This document shows positions 44,747 through 53,701 of a stretch of DNA of 64,000 nucleotides, piece after piece. The translations under genes and the position numbers were made by a program. Below the pieces are notes generated by a model, which saw only the letters and a list, made by a program, of their open reading frames with translations, searched no databases and was not told where the DNA came from. How positions within the stretch are numbered: position 1 is the first letter of the stretch; each line of letters starts with the position of its first letter. This DNA is from NORP309 sp045107085 (lineage in GTDB: Bacteria; Pseudomonadota; Gammaproteobacteria; Xanthomonadales; Marinicellaceae): NCBI GenBank assembly GCA_045107085.1, contig JBGCFT010000094.1, positions 18,322-82,321 on the forward strand. The letters are read 5' to 3'.

Positions 44747-46354
44747 ATGACTATTATCAAAAACACCATTAATACAGAGTCTCCAGAGTTTGCTGAAAAC
44801 TATGAGTTTATGCATGGCTTGGTAGATCAACTTCGTGAAGAAACGAGTATAACCTCTAAAGGAGGCTCAGAAAAATCCAGACAAAGGCATGAATCCCGAG
44901 GTAAGCTACTTGTTAGAGACCGAATTTATGCTCTAATCGACAAAGGAAGTCCCTTTTTAGAGTTATCGGGTTTAGCTGCAAATAGAATGTATAATGGAGA
45001 TGCGCCTGCAGCAGGCATTGTTACAGGAATTGGCGTGGTGCAAGGTCAAAATGTCATAATAGTGGCAAATGATGCAACAGTTAAAGGCGGTACATATTTC
45101 CCTCTTACTGTTAAAAAACATTTAAGAGCACAAGAAATTGCTTTAGAAAACCATTTACCCTGCATTTATTTAGTAGATTCTGGTGGTGCCTTTCTGCCAT
45201 TACAAGATGAAGTCTTTCCAGACAAAGAACACTTTGGTCGAATTTTTTATAATCAAGCGCAATTATCTTCTAAAAATATCCCACAAATTGCAGTAGTTAT
45301 GGGTTCTTGTACAGCAGGAGGCGCTTATGTGCCAGCCATGTGTGATGAAGCAGTTATTGTGAAAGAACAAGGTACCATATTTTTAGGTGGACCTCCATTG
45401 GTGAAAGCGGCTACTGGAGAAGTGGTAGATGCTGAAACTTTAGGTGGTGCGGAAGTTCATAGCTCAATTTCAGGCGTTACAGATCACTTTGCCGAAAATG
45501 ATGAACATGCATTGGAAATCACCAGAGATATCATTAAATTTCTCAACCGTAAACCTCATAATTGGTTAAAGTCTCAAACTTCTCAAGACCCAATTTATAA
45601 TGAAAAAGAACTCTATGGTATTGTGCCTCAAAGCACAAGAATACCTTATGACATAAGACAGATCATTGCTCGAATTGTGGATGGCTCAGATTTTCAAGAA
45701 TTTAAGCAGAAATATGGTACAACCTTAATATGTGGTTTTGCACACATTCATGGCAACCCAATAGGGATCATTGCTAACAATGGCATTTTATTTTCAGAAT
45801 CAGCACTAAAAGGAGCACATTTTGTAGAATTGTGTTGCCAACGCAATATTCCTCTGGTGTTTTTACAAAATATCAGTGGTTTTATGGTTGGTAAAGAATA
45901 CGAACAAAATGGAATTGCCAAAAACGGAGCAAAAATGGTAACGGCTGTTGCTTGTGCTTCTGTTCCCAAATATACAGTTGTCATAGGTGGATCTTTTGGC
46001 GCAGGAAATTATGCCATGAATGGCCGTGCTTATGGTGGTAGATTCTTGTGGATGTGGCCAAATGCACGCATATCAGTAATGGGCGGCGAACAAGCAGCAT
46101 CAGTGCTCACAACAATAAAGCAAGATGGCATGGATAAAAGAGGCCTGAAATGGAAGTCTGAAGAAAAACAGGCGGAGTACGATAAAATAATGCAATTGTA
46201 TGAAGACCAAGGTTCTCCCTATTATTCAACTGCCCGATTATGGGATGATGGTATCATTAACCCCATTGATACCCGTAAAATTTTAGGCATGGCTATAGAA
46301 GCTGGATTAAATGCTCCAGCAAAAGAAACCAAATATGGTGTCTTTAGAATGTAA
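44747..46354 (+). CDS. liuB: Methylcrotonyl-CoA carboxylase beta (carboxyltransferase) subunit
   Basis: Carboxyltransferase half of the biotin enzyme acting on 3-methylcrotonyl-CoA in leucine/isovalerate breakdown. 535 residues, the same as Pseudomonas LiuB. Two crotonase-fold carboxyltransferase domains: LVDSGGAFLPLQDEVFPDKE, MGSCTAGGAYVPAMCDE, and in the C-terminal half LQNISGFMVGKEYEQNGIAK and GGSFGAGNYAMNGRAYG. The liuC-like gene close by supports the assignment over other acyl-CoA carboxylases. The biotin-carrying partner liuD is not in the window. Confidence 0.9.
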   Translation: MTIIKNTINTESPEFAENYEFMHGLVDQLREETSITSKGGSEKSRQRHESRGKLLVRDRIYALIDKGSPFLELSGLAANRMYNGDAPAAGIVTGIGVVQGQNVIIVANDATVKGGTYFPLTVKKHLRAQEIALENHLPCIYLVDSGGAFLPLQDEVFPDKEHFGRIFYNQAQLSSKNIPQIAVVMGSCTAGGAYVPAMCDEAVIVKEQGTIFLGGPPLVKAATGEVVDAETLGGAEVHSSISGVTDHFAENDEHALEITRDIIKFLNRKPHNWLKSQTSQDPIYNEKELYGIVPQSTRIPYDIRQIIARIVDGSDFQEFKQKYGTTLICGFAHIHGNPIGIIANNGILFSESALKGAHFVELCCQRNIPLVFLQNISGFMVGKEYEQNGIAKNGAKMVTAVACASVPKYTVVIGGSFGAGNYAMNGRAYGGRFLWMWPNARISVMGGEQAASVLTTIKQDGMDKRGLKWKSEEKQAEYDKIMQLYEDQGSPYYSTARLWDDGIINPIDTRKILGMAIEAGLNAPAKETKYGVFRM

Positions 46355-46356
46355 AT

Positions 46357-46761
46357 ATGATGGAATTGTTTAAAAACCCTGATAGTCTTTTAAAGTTAGG
46401 TGCAATTTTCCATATTATTTTTGCACTGTTCCATTTACTGTTTTGGAAATTGTTTGATTGGGTTCAAGATTTAAAAAAATTATCTCACATGAACAAATCG
46501 GTCATGCAAATATTAAATTTACGTTTGATTTTTGTGTTTTTGATTTTTGCCTACATATCTTATTTCAATTCTTCAGAAATGTTAACCACAAAACTTGGTC
46601 AAACATTAACATTGGCTATTGCTCTTTTTTGGGGGTTTCGAAGTTTTGAACAAATCCTGTATTTTGGTGTGAAAAAGTTTGCATCAAATATTTTATTGTT
46701 ATTATTTATATCTGGCACCCTTATATATGGCTGGATTTACTACTTGAGTTTTAAATTATGA
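46357..46761 (+). CDS. Four-helix membrane protein of unknown function
   Basis: 134 residues, very hydrophobic, with about four membrane helices: LGAIFHIIFALFHLLFWKLF, ILNLRLIFVFLIFAYIS, LGQTLTLAIALFWGFR and NILLLLFISGTLIYGWIYYL. I do not recognise the family. It begins 2 bp after liuB and its stop overlaps the liuC start as ATGA, so it is tightly coupled to the pathway genes. No catalytic motif is visible; transport or membrane anchoring would be guesses. Confidence 0.8.
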   Translation: MMELFKNPDSLLKLGAIFHIIFALFHLLFWKLFDWVQDLKKLSHMNKSVMQILNLRLIFVFLIFAYISYFNSSEMLTTKLGQTLTLAIALFWGFRSFEQILYFGVKKFASNILLLLFISGTLIYGWIYYLSFKL

Positions 46762-47561
46762 AAGAATTTTCAATGTACAAAACAATTAAAGTTAACACAA
46801 ATAAACAACGTGTGACAACAGTTACGATGACACGGCCAGAAGTTCACAATGCATTTAATGCTGAAATGATTGGAGAATTAACCTCTGCCTTTGAAGCCTT
46901 AGATAAAAATAAGGATACCCTGATTATTATTTTACAATCAGAAGGTGAGTCTTTCTCAGCTGGAGCTGATATCAACTGGATGAAATCTATGGTTCAAGCC
47001 ACACAAGCTGAGAACCAAGAAGATTCACTTAAATTAGCCGCCTTAATGCGTGCCATTAATTTTTGTAGCAAATCGGTTGTAGCCAGAGTTCAAGGTTTGG
47101 CATTGGGCGGCGGTGTTGGTCTCATTGCCTGTTGCGATATTGTTATTGCAAATGTCGATGCTAAATTCGGATTAACTGAAGCCAAACTCGGTTTAGTTCC
47201 AGCTGTAATCTCTCCCTATGTTGTTGATGCTATTTCAGCAAGACATTCTCGCCGATATTTTCAAACGGCAGAAATCTTTACTGCTCAAAAAGCTTATGAA
47301 ATGGGCTTGGTGTCAGAGTTGTGTCCCGTGGATCAATTAGATGAACTTGTTGCAAAACAGGTTAAGTTTTTATTATCAACCGGACCAAGCGCTAAATTAA
47401 TTAGCAAAAAATTAGTCCAGTCGGTGGTAGCCAGAACAATTCCACAACAAAAAAAGCTCGATCAATACACCACACAAGTAATCGCTTCTGTGCGCGTCTC
47501 TCCAGAGGGACAACTGGGACTTAAAGCGTTTTTAGATAAGAAAAAACCGAAATGGACTTAA
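46758..47561 (+). CDS. liuC: Enoyl-CoA hydratase, probably methylglutaconyl-CoA hydratase
   Basis: Crotonase-family enzyme of 267 residues that would hydrate 3-methylglutaconyl-CoA to HMG-CoA after LiuB. RPEVHNAFNAEMI, the CoA-binding SFSAGADINWMK, the oxyanion segment ALGGGVGLIACCD and catalytic Glu in LTEAKLGLVPAVISPYVV are seen; the AVISPYV sequence resembles LiuC proteins. The first catalytic Glu position (GGGVG) lacks Glu. ATG overlaps the membrane-protein gene by 4 bases. Confidence 0.82.
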   Translation: MKEFSMYKTIKVNTNKQRVTTVTMTRPEVHNAFNAEMIGELTSAFEALDKNKDTLIIILQSEGESFSAGADINWMKSMVQATQAENQEDSLKLAALMRAINFCSKSVVARVQGLALGGGVGLIACCDIVIANVDAKFGLTEAKLGLVPAVISPYVVDAISARHSRRYFQTAEIFTAQKAYEMGLVSELCPVDQLDELVAKQVKFLLSTGPSAKLISKKLVQSVVARTIPQQKKLDQYTTQVIASVRVSPEGQLGLKAFLDKKKPKWT

Positions 47562-47611
47562 TTAATTTTTAATGGACTGATTGAACTTTTAAATTCTAAA
47601 TTCATCATACA

Positions 47612-47640
47612 TTGTTATATGGTTTATTATCATATAGAAT
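47612..47640 (+). promoter_or_regulatory. Sigma-70-type promoter of ppiA
   Basis: TTGTTA, 17-bp spacer, TAGAAT. It would start transcription about 22 bases before the ppiA ATG, so ppiA-lpxH is separate from liuBC. Confidence 0.55.
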
Positions 47641-47668
47641 ATTGCACAAATTTACTAAGAGAACATTT

Positions 47669-48265
47669 ATGAAAAAACTTACCACCCTACTTTTAACACT
47701 GGGTATGCTAACATCAATTAGCTCATTTGCAGAAACTGTTAAAATCAAAATGGAAACCAATCGAGGCGACATAATATTAGAACTGGATACAAATAAAGCC
47801 CCGCTTTCAGTGGCTAATTTTGTCAGCTATGCTAATTCTGGATATTATGATGGAACTATTTTTCATCGCGTCATCAGTAATTTTATGATTCAAGGTGGAG
47901 GATTTGACGAAGATTTAATCAGAAAAACCACAAAAGAGCCAATACAAAACGAAGCTTCAAATGGATTAAAAAACAAACGTGGTACGATTGCAATGGCCCG
48001 ATTACCAGATCCGCATTCCGCTACTTCACAATTTTTCATTAATGTTAAAGACAATCCAGCATTAGATTATACAGGTGATCAAAACGGAAGAACTTGGGGC
48101 TATGCAGTATTTGGATCTGTCATTGAAGGCATGGATGTTGTTGATGAAATAAGATACACACAAACTGGGCCTAACCCTCCTTTTAGGTCTGATGTACCGA
48201 TAAAGACTATGCTCATCGAGAAAGTTTCAGTTATAAATGAGACCAAAGAACAAGCGACAGACTAA
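47669..48265 (+). CDS. ppiA: Periplasmic peptidyl-prolyl isomerase (cyclophilin)
   Basis: 198 residues with a Sec signal (MKKLTTLLLTLGMLTSISSF, cleavage after SFA) and a cyclophilin domain: APLSVANFVSYANSGYYDG, the catalytic Arg in FHRVISNFMIQGGGF, AMARLPDPHSATSQFFINV. It speeds proline isomerisation during periplasmic folding. ATG 47669 is chosen over an upstream in-frame start because it gives the signal peptide. It overlaps lpxH by 29 bp. Confidence 0.92.
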   Translation: MKKLTTLLLTLGMLTSISSFAETVKIKMETNRGDIILELDTNKAPLSVANFVSYANSGYYDGTIFHRVISNFMIQGGGFDEDLIRKTTKEPIQNEASNGLKNKRGTIAMARLPDPHSATSQFFINVKDNPALDYTGDQNGRTWGYAVFGSVIEGMDVVDEIRYTQTGPNPPFRSDVPIKTMLIEKVSVINETKEQATD

Positions 48266-48986
48266 GTTGTCACATTTATTTATAGCTGATCTTCATCTTA
48301 ATGATCAAGAACCATTGGTCTATGAAAGGTTCAAAGATTTTGTAAATAACAAAGCCCGAAATGCTCGGGCTTTGTATATTCTAGGAGATTTATTTGAATA
48401 TTATTTAGGCGATGATGCCATTGCAGGTGTAATAGAAAATGTTTGCAATGATATCAGTGAATTAGTAGATAAATTTAAAGTAGATTGCTATTTTATGGCT
48501 GGGAACAGGGATTTTTTACTTGCGAATGGTTTTGCTGCTCAATCCTCGATAACTATATTAAATGACCCAACTTGTATTCAACTTGACGAAAAAAAAGTTA
48601 TATTAACCCATGCTGATGCCCTTTGCACAGACGATGTAGAATATCAAAAAGTACGGTTACAATTGAGAGACCCCCATTGGCAGCAATGGTTTTTAAATCT
48701 TTCAATACCAGAAAGAATAGAATTTGCCAAGCAAGCCAGAACGCAAAGTCAAAAGCACACTCAAGCTTCAGACGATCAAATCATGGATGTTAACCATGAC
48801 GCAGTTAAAGAACTATTTAAAGCCTTTAATACCAATTTTATGCTGCATGGTCACACACACAGACCCTGCTTTCATCGCCATTTTATTGACAATTTAGCTC
48901 ACCACAGGATGGTTCTGGGTGATTGGCATTACCAAACAAGTTATATAGAGTATAAAAACAACAACTTTCAGCTTCTGACTTGCTGA
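48237..48986 (+). CDS. lpxH: UDP-2,3-diacylglucosamine diphosphatase
   Basis: Releases UMP to form lipid X in lipid A synthesis. Calcineurin-like metal-site motifs are complete: FIADLHL, LGDLFEYYLGDD, GNRDFLLANGF, LTHADALCTDD and HGHTHRPC. About 249 residues (E. coli 240). ATG 48237 adds roughly ten residues before the conserved start; TTG 48267, just after the ppiA stop, would match E. coli more closely. Confidence 0.93.
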   Translation: MRPKNKRQTKLSHLFIADLHLNDQEPLVYERFKDFVNNKARNARALYILGDLFEYYLGDDAIAGVIENVCNDISELVDKFKVDCYFMAGNRDFLLANGFAAQSSITILNDPTCIQLDEKKVILTHADALCTDDVEYQKVRLQLRDPHWQQWFLNLSIPERIEFAKQARTQSQKHTQASDDQIMDVNHDAVKELFKAFNTNFMLHGHTHRPCFHRHFIDNLAHHRMVLGDWHYQTSYIEYKNNNFQLLTC

Positions 48987-49052
48987 ATATCGCACAAGTG
49001 TGTGATAAAATTAACGGCTAAATTTAACAGATAGTATTTTTGAGGAATTAAC

Positions 49053-50552
49053 ATGACAGCATTAGACAAACTGAACACTATTCGTGCGTCAAAAGGTGAC
49101 GTACTAACCACAGGATTAAGTGATAAAATTATCACTGATTTTTTGAAATCAGACCCAGCATTAGCTATTGCCATTGATACGGCTTATGACAACTTTAATG
49201 CCATCAAGGCTGAGTTCCCTGCATTAATTGACATGAATGAGGTCGATCAAATGCATGAAACACAAAAAGATTATATTAATTTCTATTCAGAAGATGCTGT
49301 TAATCCTTATGTTTCACTAGCAGGTAAAGGCGCTTGGATCGTTACGTTGAAAGGAGCCATAATTCATGATAATGGTGGTTATGGCATGTTAGGTGCTGGC
49401 CACGCACCAGATTTTGTATTAGAAGCCATGAGTCGTCCACATGTAATGGCCAATATTATGACACCATCTGTTACGCAATTAAAATTAAGCCAGGCTATCA
49501 AAGGTGAGGTTGGTCATACTCAAGGTTCCTGCCCATTTGATAAATTTCTGTGTATGAATTCTGGTTCAGAATCAGTAACAGTAGCTGCCAGAATTTCTGA
49601 CATCAATGCCAAAAACATGACAGAAAAAGGCGGCAAGCACGAAGGCAAAAAAATTAAAATCATGGCTCTTAAAGGCGCTTTTCATGGACGTACTGATAGA
49701 CCTGCACAATACTCAGATTCATCTTTACCAGGGTATAGAAAAAACTGTGCCTCTTTTTCTAAAAGAGATAATTTAATTACGGTTGAAATCAACGACGTTA
49801 ATGATTTAAAGAATGCTTTTGCAAAAGTTGACACAGATAATATTTTTGTTGAATCATTTTTCATGGAACCTGTTATGGGTGAAGGCAATCCAGGTATGGG
49901 TTTGACACGTGAGTTTTATGACACTGCACGTGCCTTAACAAAAGAACGTGGCACGCTTTTATTGGTTGACTCAATTCAAGCAGGACTCAGAGCGCAAGGT
50001 TGTTTATCTATTGTAGATTATGATGGTTTTGAGGGCATTGAAGCACCAGACATGGAAACATACTCAAAAGCTTTAAACGCTGGCCATTACCCTTTGTCTG
50101 TGCTTGCAATGACAGCTGAAGCCTCTTCAATTTATGTTAAAGGCGTTTACGGAAATACCATGACGACTAATCCCAAGGCCATGGAAGTAGCCTATGAGGT
50201 ATTATCAAGAGTCGACGAATCTTTTAGAAAAAACATCAAAGAACGCGGCAAAGAATTTGTAGATAAATTACAAGGACTTCAGAAAAAGTTAAACGGTATG
50301 GTAACAAATGTACAAGGAACTGGTTTGTTATTTTCATGTGAATTGGCTCCAGAATTCAAAGCTTATGGCACTGATTCTATTGAAGAATTTATGCGTTATA
50401 ATGGTGTTGGAGTTATTCACGGTGGAGAAAATTCATTAAGATTTACACCCCATTTTGCTGTTACTTCACAAGAAGTTGACCTCATTATTGATGCCGTTGA
50501 ATACGCCATTCTTAATGGACCAAGAATAAACGTGTTAGACAAAGTCAGTTAA
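49053..50552 (+). CDS. Class III aminotransferase, possible L-lysine 6-aminotransferase
   Basis: PLP-dependent fold-type I enzyme of 499 residues. CMNSGSESVTVAARIS is the cofactor phosphate-binding region, KGAFHGRTDRPAQYS follows, Asp in LLVDSIQAGLRAQGCL should hold the PLP nitrogen, and Lys in YSKALNAGHYPLS should form the Schiff base. The usual DEVQTGxGRTG is altered, marking a divergent subgroup. Lysine 6-aminotransferase is suggested by the ALDH7 enzyme in the same window; other omega-amino donors cannot be excluded. GAGG ribosome site. Confidence 0.65.
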   Translation: MTALDKLNTIRASKGDVLTTGLSDKIITDFLKSDPALAIAIDTAYDNFNAIKAEFPALIDMNEVDQMHETQKDYINFYSEDAVNPYVSLAGKGAWIVTLKGAIIHDNGGYGMLGAGHAPDFVLEAMSRPHVMANIMTPSVTQLKLSQAIKGEVGHTQGSCPFDKFLCMNSGSESVTVAARISDINAKNMTEKGGKHEGKKIKIMALKGAFHGRTDRPAQYSDSSLPGYRKNCASFSKRDNLITVEINDVNDLKNAFAKVDTDNIFVESFFMEPVMGEGNPGMGLTREFYDTARALTKERGTLLLVDSIQAGLRAQGCLSIVDYDGFEGIEAPDMETYSKALNAGHYPLSVLAMTAEASSIYVKGVYGNTMTTNPKAMEVAYEVLSRVDESFRKNIKERGKEFVDKLQGLQKKLNGMVTNVQGTGLLFSCELAPEFKAYGTDSIEEFMRYNGVGVIHGGENSLRFTPHFAVTSQEVDLIIDAVEYAILNGPRINVLDKVS

Positions 50553-50563
50553 TTTGATACACC

Positions 50564-50791
50564 ATGAGTGATAAAGATAAAGACAGTCAAACAAAAGAGC
50601 GGCGAAGTAAAGATCGTCGCTCAGATACAATGGCTCCTGATTTTGTAGATCGACGCCGTGCTGAGAGAAGGGTCATAAAAGAAGACATTGATTTTGAAGA
50701 CCGCCGAAAAGGGCAAAGAAGAGAAAAAGTAGTGGGTGTCGATTTTAAAGACCGAAGAAAAAATCAAAGAAGAAAAGAGACTGATTCTTAA
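50564..50791 (+). CDS. Small charged protein of 17-residue repeats, unknown function
   Basis: 75 residues, more than half charged. Three tandem copies of a 17-residue unit starting DFxDRR(K/R)xxRR occur at about residues 26-74: DFVDRRRAERR, DFEDRRKGQRR and DFKDRRKNQRR. A looser RRSKDRRSD precedes them. There is no signal peptide or membrane helix and no Cys. It starts 11 bp after the aminotransferase stop and is probably co-transcribed. Acidic-basic alternation suggests a flexible or nucleic-acid-binding protein, an inference only. Confidence 0.7.
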   Translation: MSDKDKDSQTKERRSKDRRSDTMAPDFVDRRRAERRVIKEDIDFEDRRKGQRREKVVGVDFKDRRKNQRRKETDS

Positions 50792-50864
50792 TCAAAATTC
50801 AAACCTCCATTCAATCATAATTTAAGTGGCATCAGCCGCAATCATTTAACCACAGGAAACAATC

Positions 50865-52277
50865 ATGACAGAAACTTCTGTTGATATAACTATTAAACAA
50901 GCATTACAAGGCGCTATTGCATTTGATACTGATGTAACCATCAAAGGTTGGGTTAGAAACCGCAGAGATTCAAAAGCTGGATTTTCATTCATAGTCATGC
51001 ACGACGGTTCATGCTTCGATGGCATTCAAGTCATAGCAGATTCTAATTTAGAAAACTATACCAATGAAATCAAACACTTAACCACAGGTTGCTCCGCAAT
51101 TATTCATGGCAAATTAGTCAAATCAGGTGGAAAAGGTCAATCATGTGAGATACAAGCTTACTCTGTTGAAGTAACAGGCATGGTTGAAGACCCTGAAACT
51201 TATCCAGTTCAACCTAAGCGCCACACAATGGAATTTCTTCGTTCGGTTGCGCATTTACGTCCCAGAACAAATACTTTTAGTGCAATGACACGAGTCAGAA
51301 ATACATTGGCTCAAGCTGTTCACCGTTTTTTTCATGGAAATGGCTTTAACTGGATCAGTACACCAATCATCACAGCCAGCGATTGTGAAGGGGCTGGTGA
51401 CATGTTTCGAGTAACACAATTGGATTTAGCCAATGTGCCCATGACTGATAAAGGCACTGTTGATTATTCAAAAGATTTTTTTGGAAAAGAAACTTATTTA
51501 ACGGTATCAGGACAACTCAATGTTGAATCACAAGCTCTCGCATTGTCTAAAGTTTATACTTTTGGCCCAACTTTCAGAGCAGAAAATTCAAACACAACAA
51601 GACATTTAGCTGAATTTTGGATGATAGAGCCAGAAGTTGCCTTCCATGACCTTAATGACAGTGCTGATTTAGCAGAAGATTTTTTGAAATTTGTCTTTAA
51701 AGCAGTGCTTGATGAAAATCCAGATGATATGCAATTTTTCGATAAATTCGTCAAAAAGGGCGTAATAGAACAATTAAAATCATTTGATACAGACAGTTTT
51801 GCCAGAGTTGATTACACAGATGCAATTGATATTTTATTAAAATCCGGCAAAAAATTTGAGTATAAAGTTGAATGGGGTGCAGAGCTACAAACTGAACATG
51901 AACGCTATTTAGCTGAAGAATACTATAAAAAACCGACTGTTATAATGAACTACCCTAAATCTATCAAACCCTTTTATATGCATTGTAATGATGACAATAA
52001 AACAGTGGCTTGCATGGATGTACTGGTACCAGGAATCGGTGAATTAATAGGTGGTTCACAGCGTGAGGCACGATTTGATGTATTGGTTGAACGCATGAAA
52101 GAACATGATTTGGACCTTCAAGAATACCAATGGTATCTTGACTTACGCAGATACGGCACTGTGCCACATGCAGGTTTTGGTTTGGGCTTTGAAAGATTGG
52201 TCAGTTATGTTACTGGCATCAATAATATCCGTGATGTTATTGCATTTCCTCGAACTCCTGGAAACGCTAAATTTTAA
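50865..52277 (+). CDS. asnS: Asparaginyl-tRNA synthetase
   Basis: Class IIb synthetase of 470 residues (E. coli 466). N-terminal OB-fold anticodon domain (VTIKGWVRNRRDSKAGFSFI), then LRPRTNTFSAMTRVRNTLA, motif 2 in FGPTFRAENSNTTRHLAEF, GIGELIGGSQREARFD and motif 3 FGLGFERLVSYVTG. CAGGAAAC ribosome site. Its presence means Asn-tRNA can be made directly. Followed by a hairpin shared with the converging lipoprotein gene. Confidence 0.96.
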   Translation: MTETSVDITIKQALQGAIAFDTDVTIKGWVRNRRDSKAGFSFIVMHDGSCFDGIQVIADSNLENYTNEIKHLTTGCSAIIHGKLVKSGGKGQSCEIQAYSVEVTGMVEDPETYPVQPKRHTMEFLRSVAHLRPRTNTFSAMTRVRNTLAQAVHRFFHGNGFNWISTPIITASDCEGAGDMFRVTQLDLANVPMTDKGTVDYSKDFFGKETYLTVSGQLNVESQALALSKVYTFGPTFRAENSNTTRHLAEFWMIEPEVAFHDLNDSADLAEDFLKFVFKAVLDENPDDMQFFDKFVKKGVIEQLKSFDTDSFARVDYTDAIDILLKSGKKFEYKVEWGAELQTEHERYLAEEYYKKPTVIMNYPKSIKPFYMHCNDDNKTVACMDVLVPGIGELIGGSQREARFDVLVERMKEHDLDLQEYQWYLDLRRYGTVPHAGFGLGFERLVSYVTGINNIRDVIAFPRTPGNAKF

Positions 52278-52293
52278 TTAACAAAAAATTAAG

Positions 52294-52327
52294 AGGCTTT
52301 GTAGCTTGTGATTCAGTTACAAAGCCT
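52294..52327. terminator. Hairpin between asnS and the DUF2459 gene
   Basis: AGGCTTTGTA and TACAAAGCCT form a 10-bp stem with a 14-base loop. On the minus strand a T-rich tract follows a few bases later, so it may end both converging transcripts. Confidence 0.7.
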
Positions 52328-52335
52328 TAAAGTGA

Positions 52336-53181
52336 TTAATTATATTTCTTTACGCAAGAATTACCTTGGGCAATTTCATTTTCTAAAAAGTCAAATATTG
52401 GTTGAGATCGATAGATACGTTGTTGATTTAAATGTTTAATGCCCTCAATTTTAGCCAGTACTTCAGCTGTCCAAGTATTACAAGTGTTAATCAATCCGAA
52501 ATAGCTTTTATTACTCTCAAAAAATCTTCCAGCTGAAGAGTAAGCAGAGTTAAATAAAAAAGCATTGCCCATGTCAATCAAATTGCCACTGTCTGAATGG
52601 TTTAAGGATTGATTGATGGTTTCAGTTAATGTGTTGAAATCTTGTTCTTTCACCCAAATTTGTCTGGCATCAGAATATTGAAACATATCTCCATAATCAG
52701 TATTTATGTGAGAGCAGATACTCAAAGGTTTATTATTAATCTTATTAATTAGTAATTTATCAGTACTATTTAAAGTGATATCTCTATTGTATAAATCACA
52801 CCACCCTTGGCTATTTTCAGCCACTCCAACAAAATACATCACCGAAACAGAAGGTAATAGCATTGCCTTAGGCGCAGCCAACTTTTGTTTGATTTCACTT
52901 GCTCCTGCCTGATAAAATCCTTTGTCTCCCCAATTGACTTCAACAAATGGAAAGTCTTTGAAATATTTTCCAACTTTTAAATTTCTATTTGGCACGACTA
53001 ATGATGTGTGCCAGCCTGAACCCCAATGAACGACAATTGGAATAGTGCCTTCACAATTATCTGGTAACTCAGTATATGAAGAATATCTCTGAGATGTTGA
53101 GTTTTCATGATGTAAGTCATGACAAGCAGAAAGGACCAAAATAATAGTCATTAAACACAGGACTGATATTATTTTATGCAT
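52336..53181 (-). CDS. DUF2459 family lipoprotein
   Basis: 281 residues. Lipoprotein signal MHKIISVLCLMTIILVLSAC. The mature part has IPIVVHWGSGWHTSLVVP, FVEVNWGDKGFYQAG and, near the C-terminus, NTCNTWTAEVLAKIEG, the blocks that define DUF2459. The conserved His, Trp, Asp and Cys suggest an enzyme-like pocket, but the activity is unknown. It overlaps the upstream truncated haemoglobin gene by 8 bp. Confidence 0.8.
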   Translation of the reverse strand: MHKIISVLCLMTIILVLSACHDLHHENSTSQRYSSYTELPDNCEGTIPIVVHWGSGWHTSLVVPNRNLKVGKYFKDFPFVEVNWGDKGFYQAGASEIKQKLAAPKAMLLPSVSVMYFVGVAENSQGWCDLYNRDITLNSTDKLLINKINNKPLSICSHINTDYGDMFQYSDARQIWVKEQDFNTLTETINQSLNHSDSGNLIDMGNAFLFNSAYSSAGRFFESNKSYFGLINTCNTWTAEVLAKIEGIKHLNQQRIYRSQPIFDFLENEIAQGNSCVKKYN

Positions 53182-53587
53182 GTTGATTTAATTGAGACAC
53201 CCGACGTATGGCCTCTGCTGGCCGAGATAACTCTTGGATAAGATAAGCTTTAAACTCGTTATCATAATCTTGTAACTTTAACGCTTCCTTCATGCAAAAC
53301 AACCAATCATCTTTTTGTTTTTCTCCAATAATTAAATGTTGATGTGCCATTGGAATCGACATTTGCCCATATTTTTTTGCATAATTGCGGGGGCCACCAA
53401 GCCAACCCATAAGAAAAACTGATAACTTATCTTTTATAATAAAGATATCTTCTGTGTGCATTTTTCTTATGTGATCTCCACGCTTTAATGTTTCCATCTG
53501 ATGATAAAATTCATCAACTAACTTTCGAATCCCCTGCTCTTCTCCTGCTGCTTTGTAGGATGCATCTAAAGTACCATAATTTTGCAT
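53174..53587 (-). CDS. Truncated haemoglobin, group II
   Basis: 137-residue 2-over-2 globin. FLMGWLGGPRNYAKKYG and IPMAHQHLIIGEKQKDDWLFCM match the group II signature; the proximal His is in AHQHLIIG and the Trp of DDWLFCM is the group-specific G8 Trp. Such proteins bind O2 or NO or take part in redox protection. It diverges from rnfA across 114 bp and is coupled to the DUF2459 gene. Confidence 0.88.
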   Translation of the reverse strand: MQNYGTLDASYKAAGEEQGIRKLVDEFYHQMETLKRGDHIRKMHTEDIFIIKDKLSVFLMGWLGGPRNYAKKYGQMSIPMAHQHLIIGEKQKDDWLFCMKEALKLQDYDNEFKAYLIQELSRPAEAIRRVSQLNQHA

Positions 53588-53701
53588 GTTTAATTCTCAA
53601 ATAATTCATATTAATTATACTTTATTCAGGCAAAGATTGTAAAATAAGCGGTTAATTATCAATAGAGAGTAATTAGGATCTGACTCTGTCCATTTTATAT
53701 T

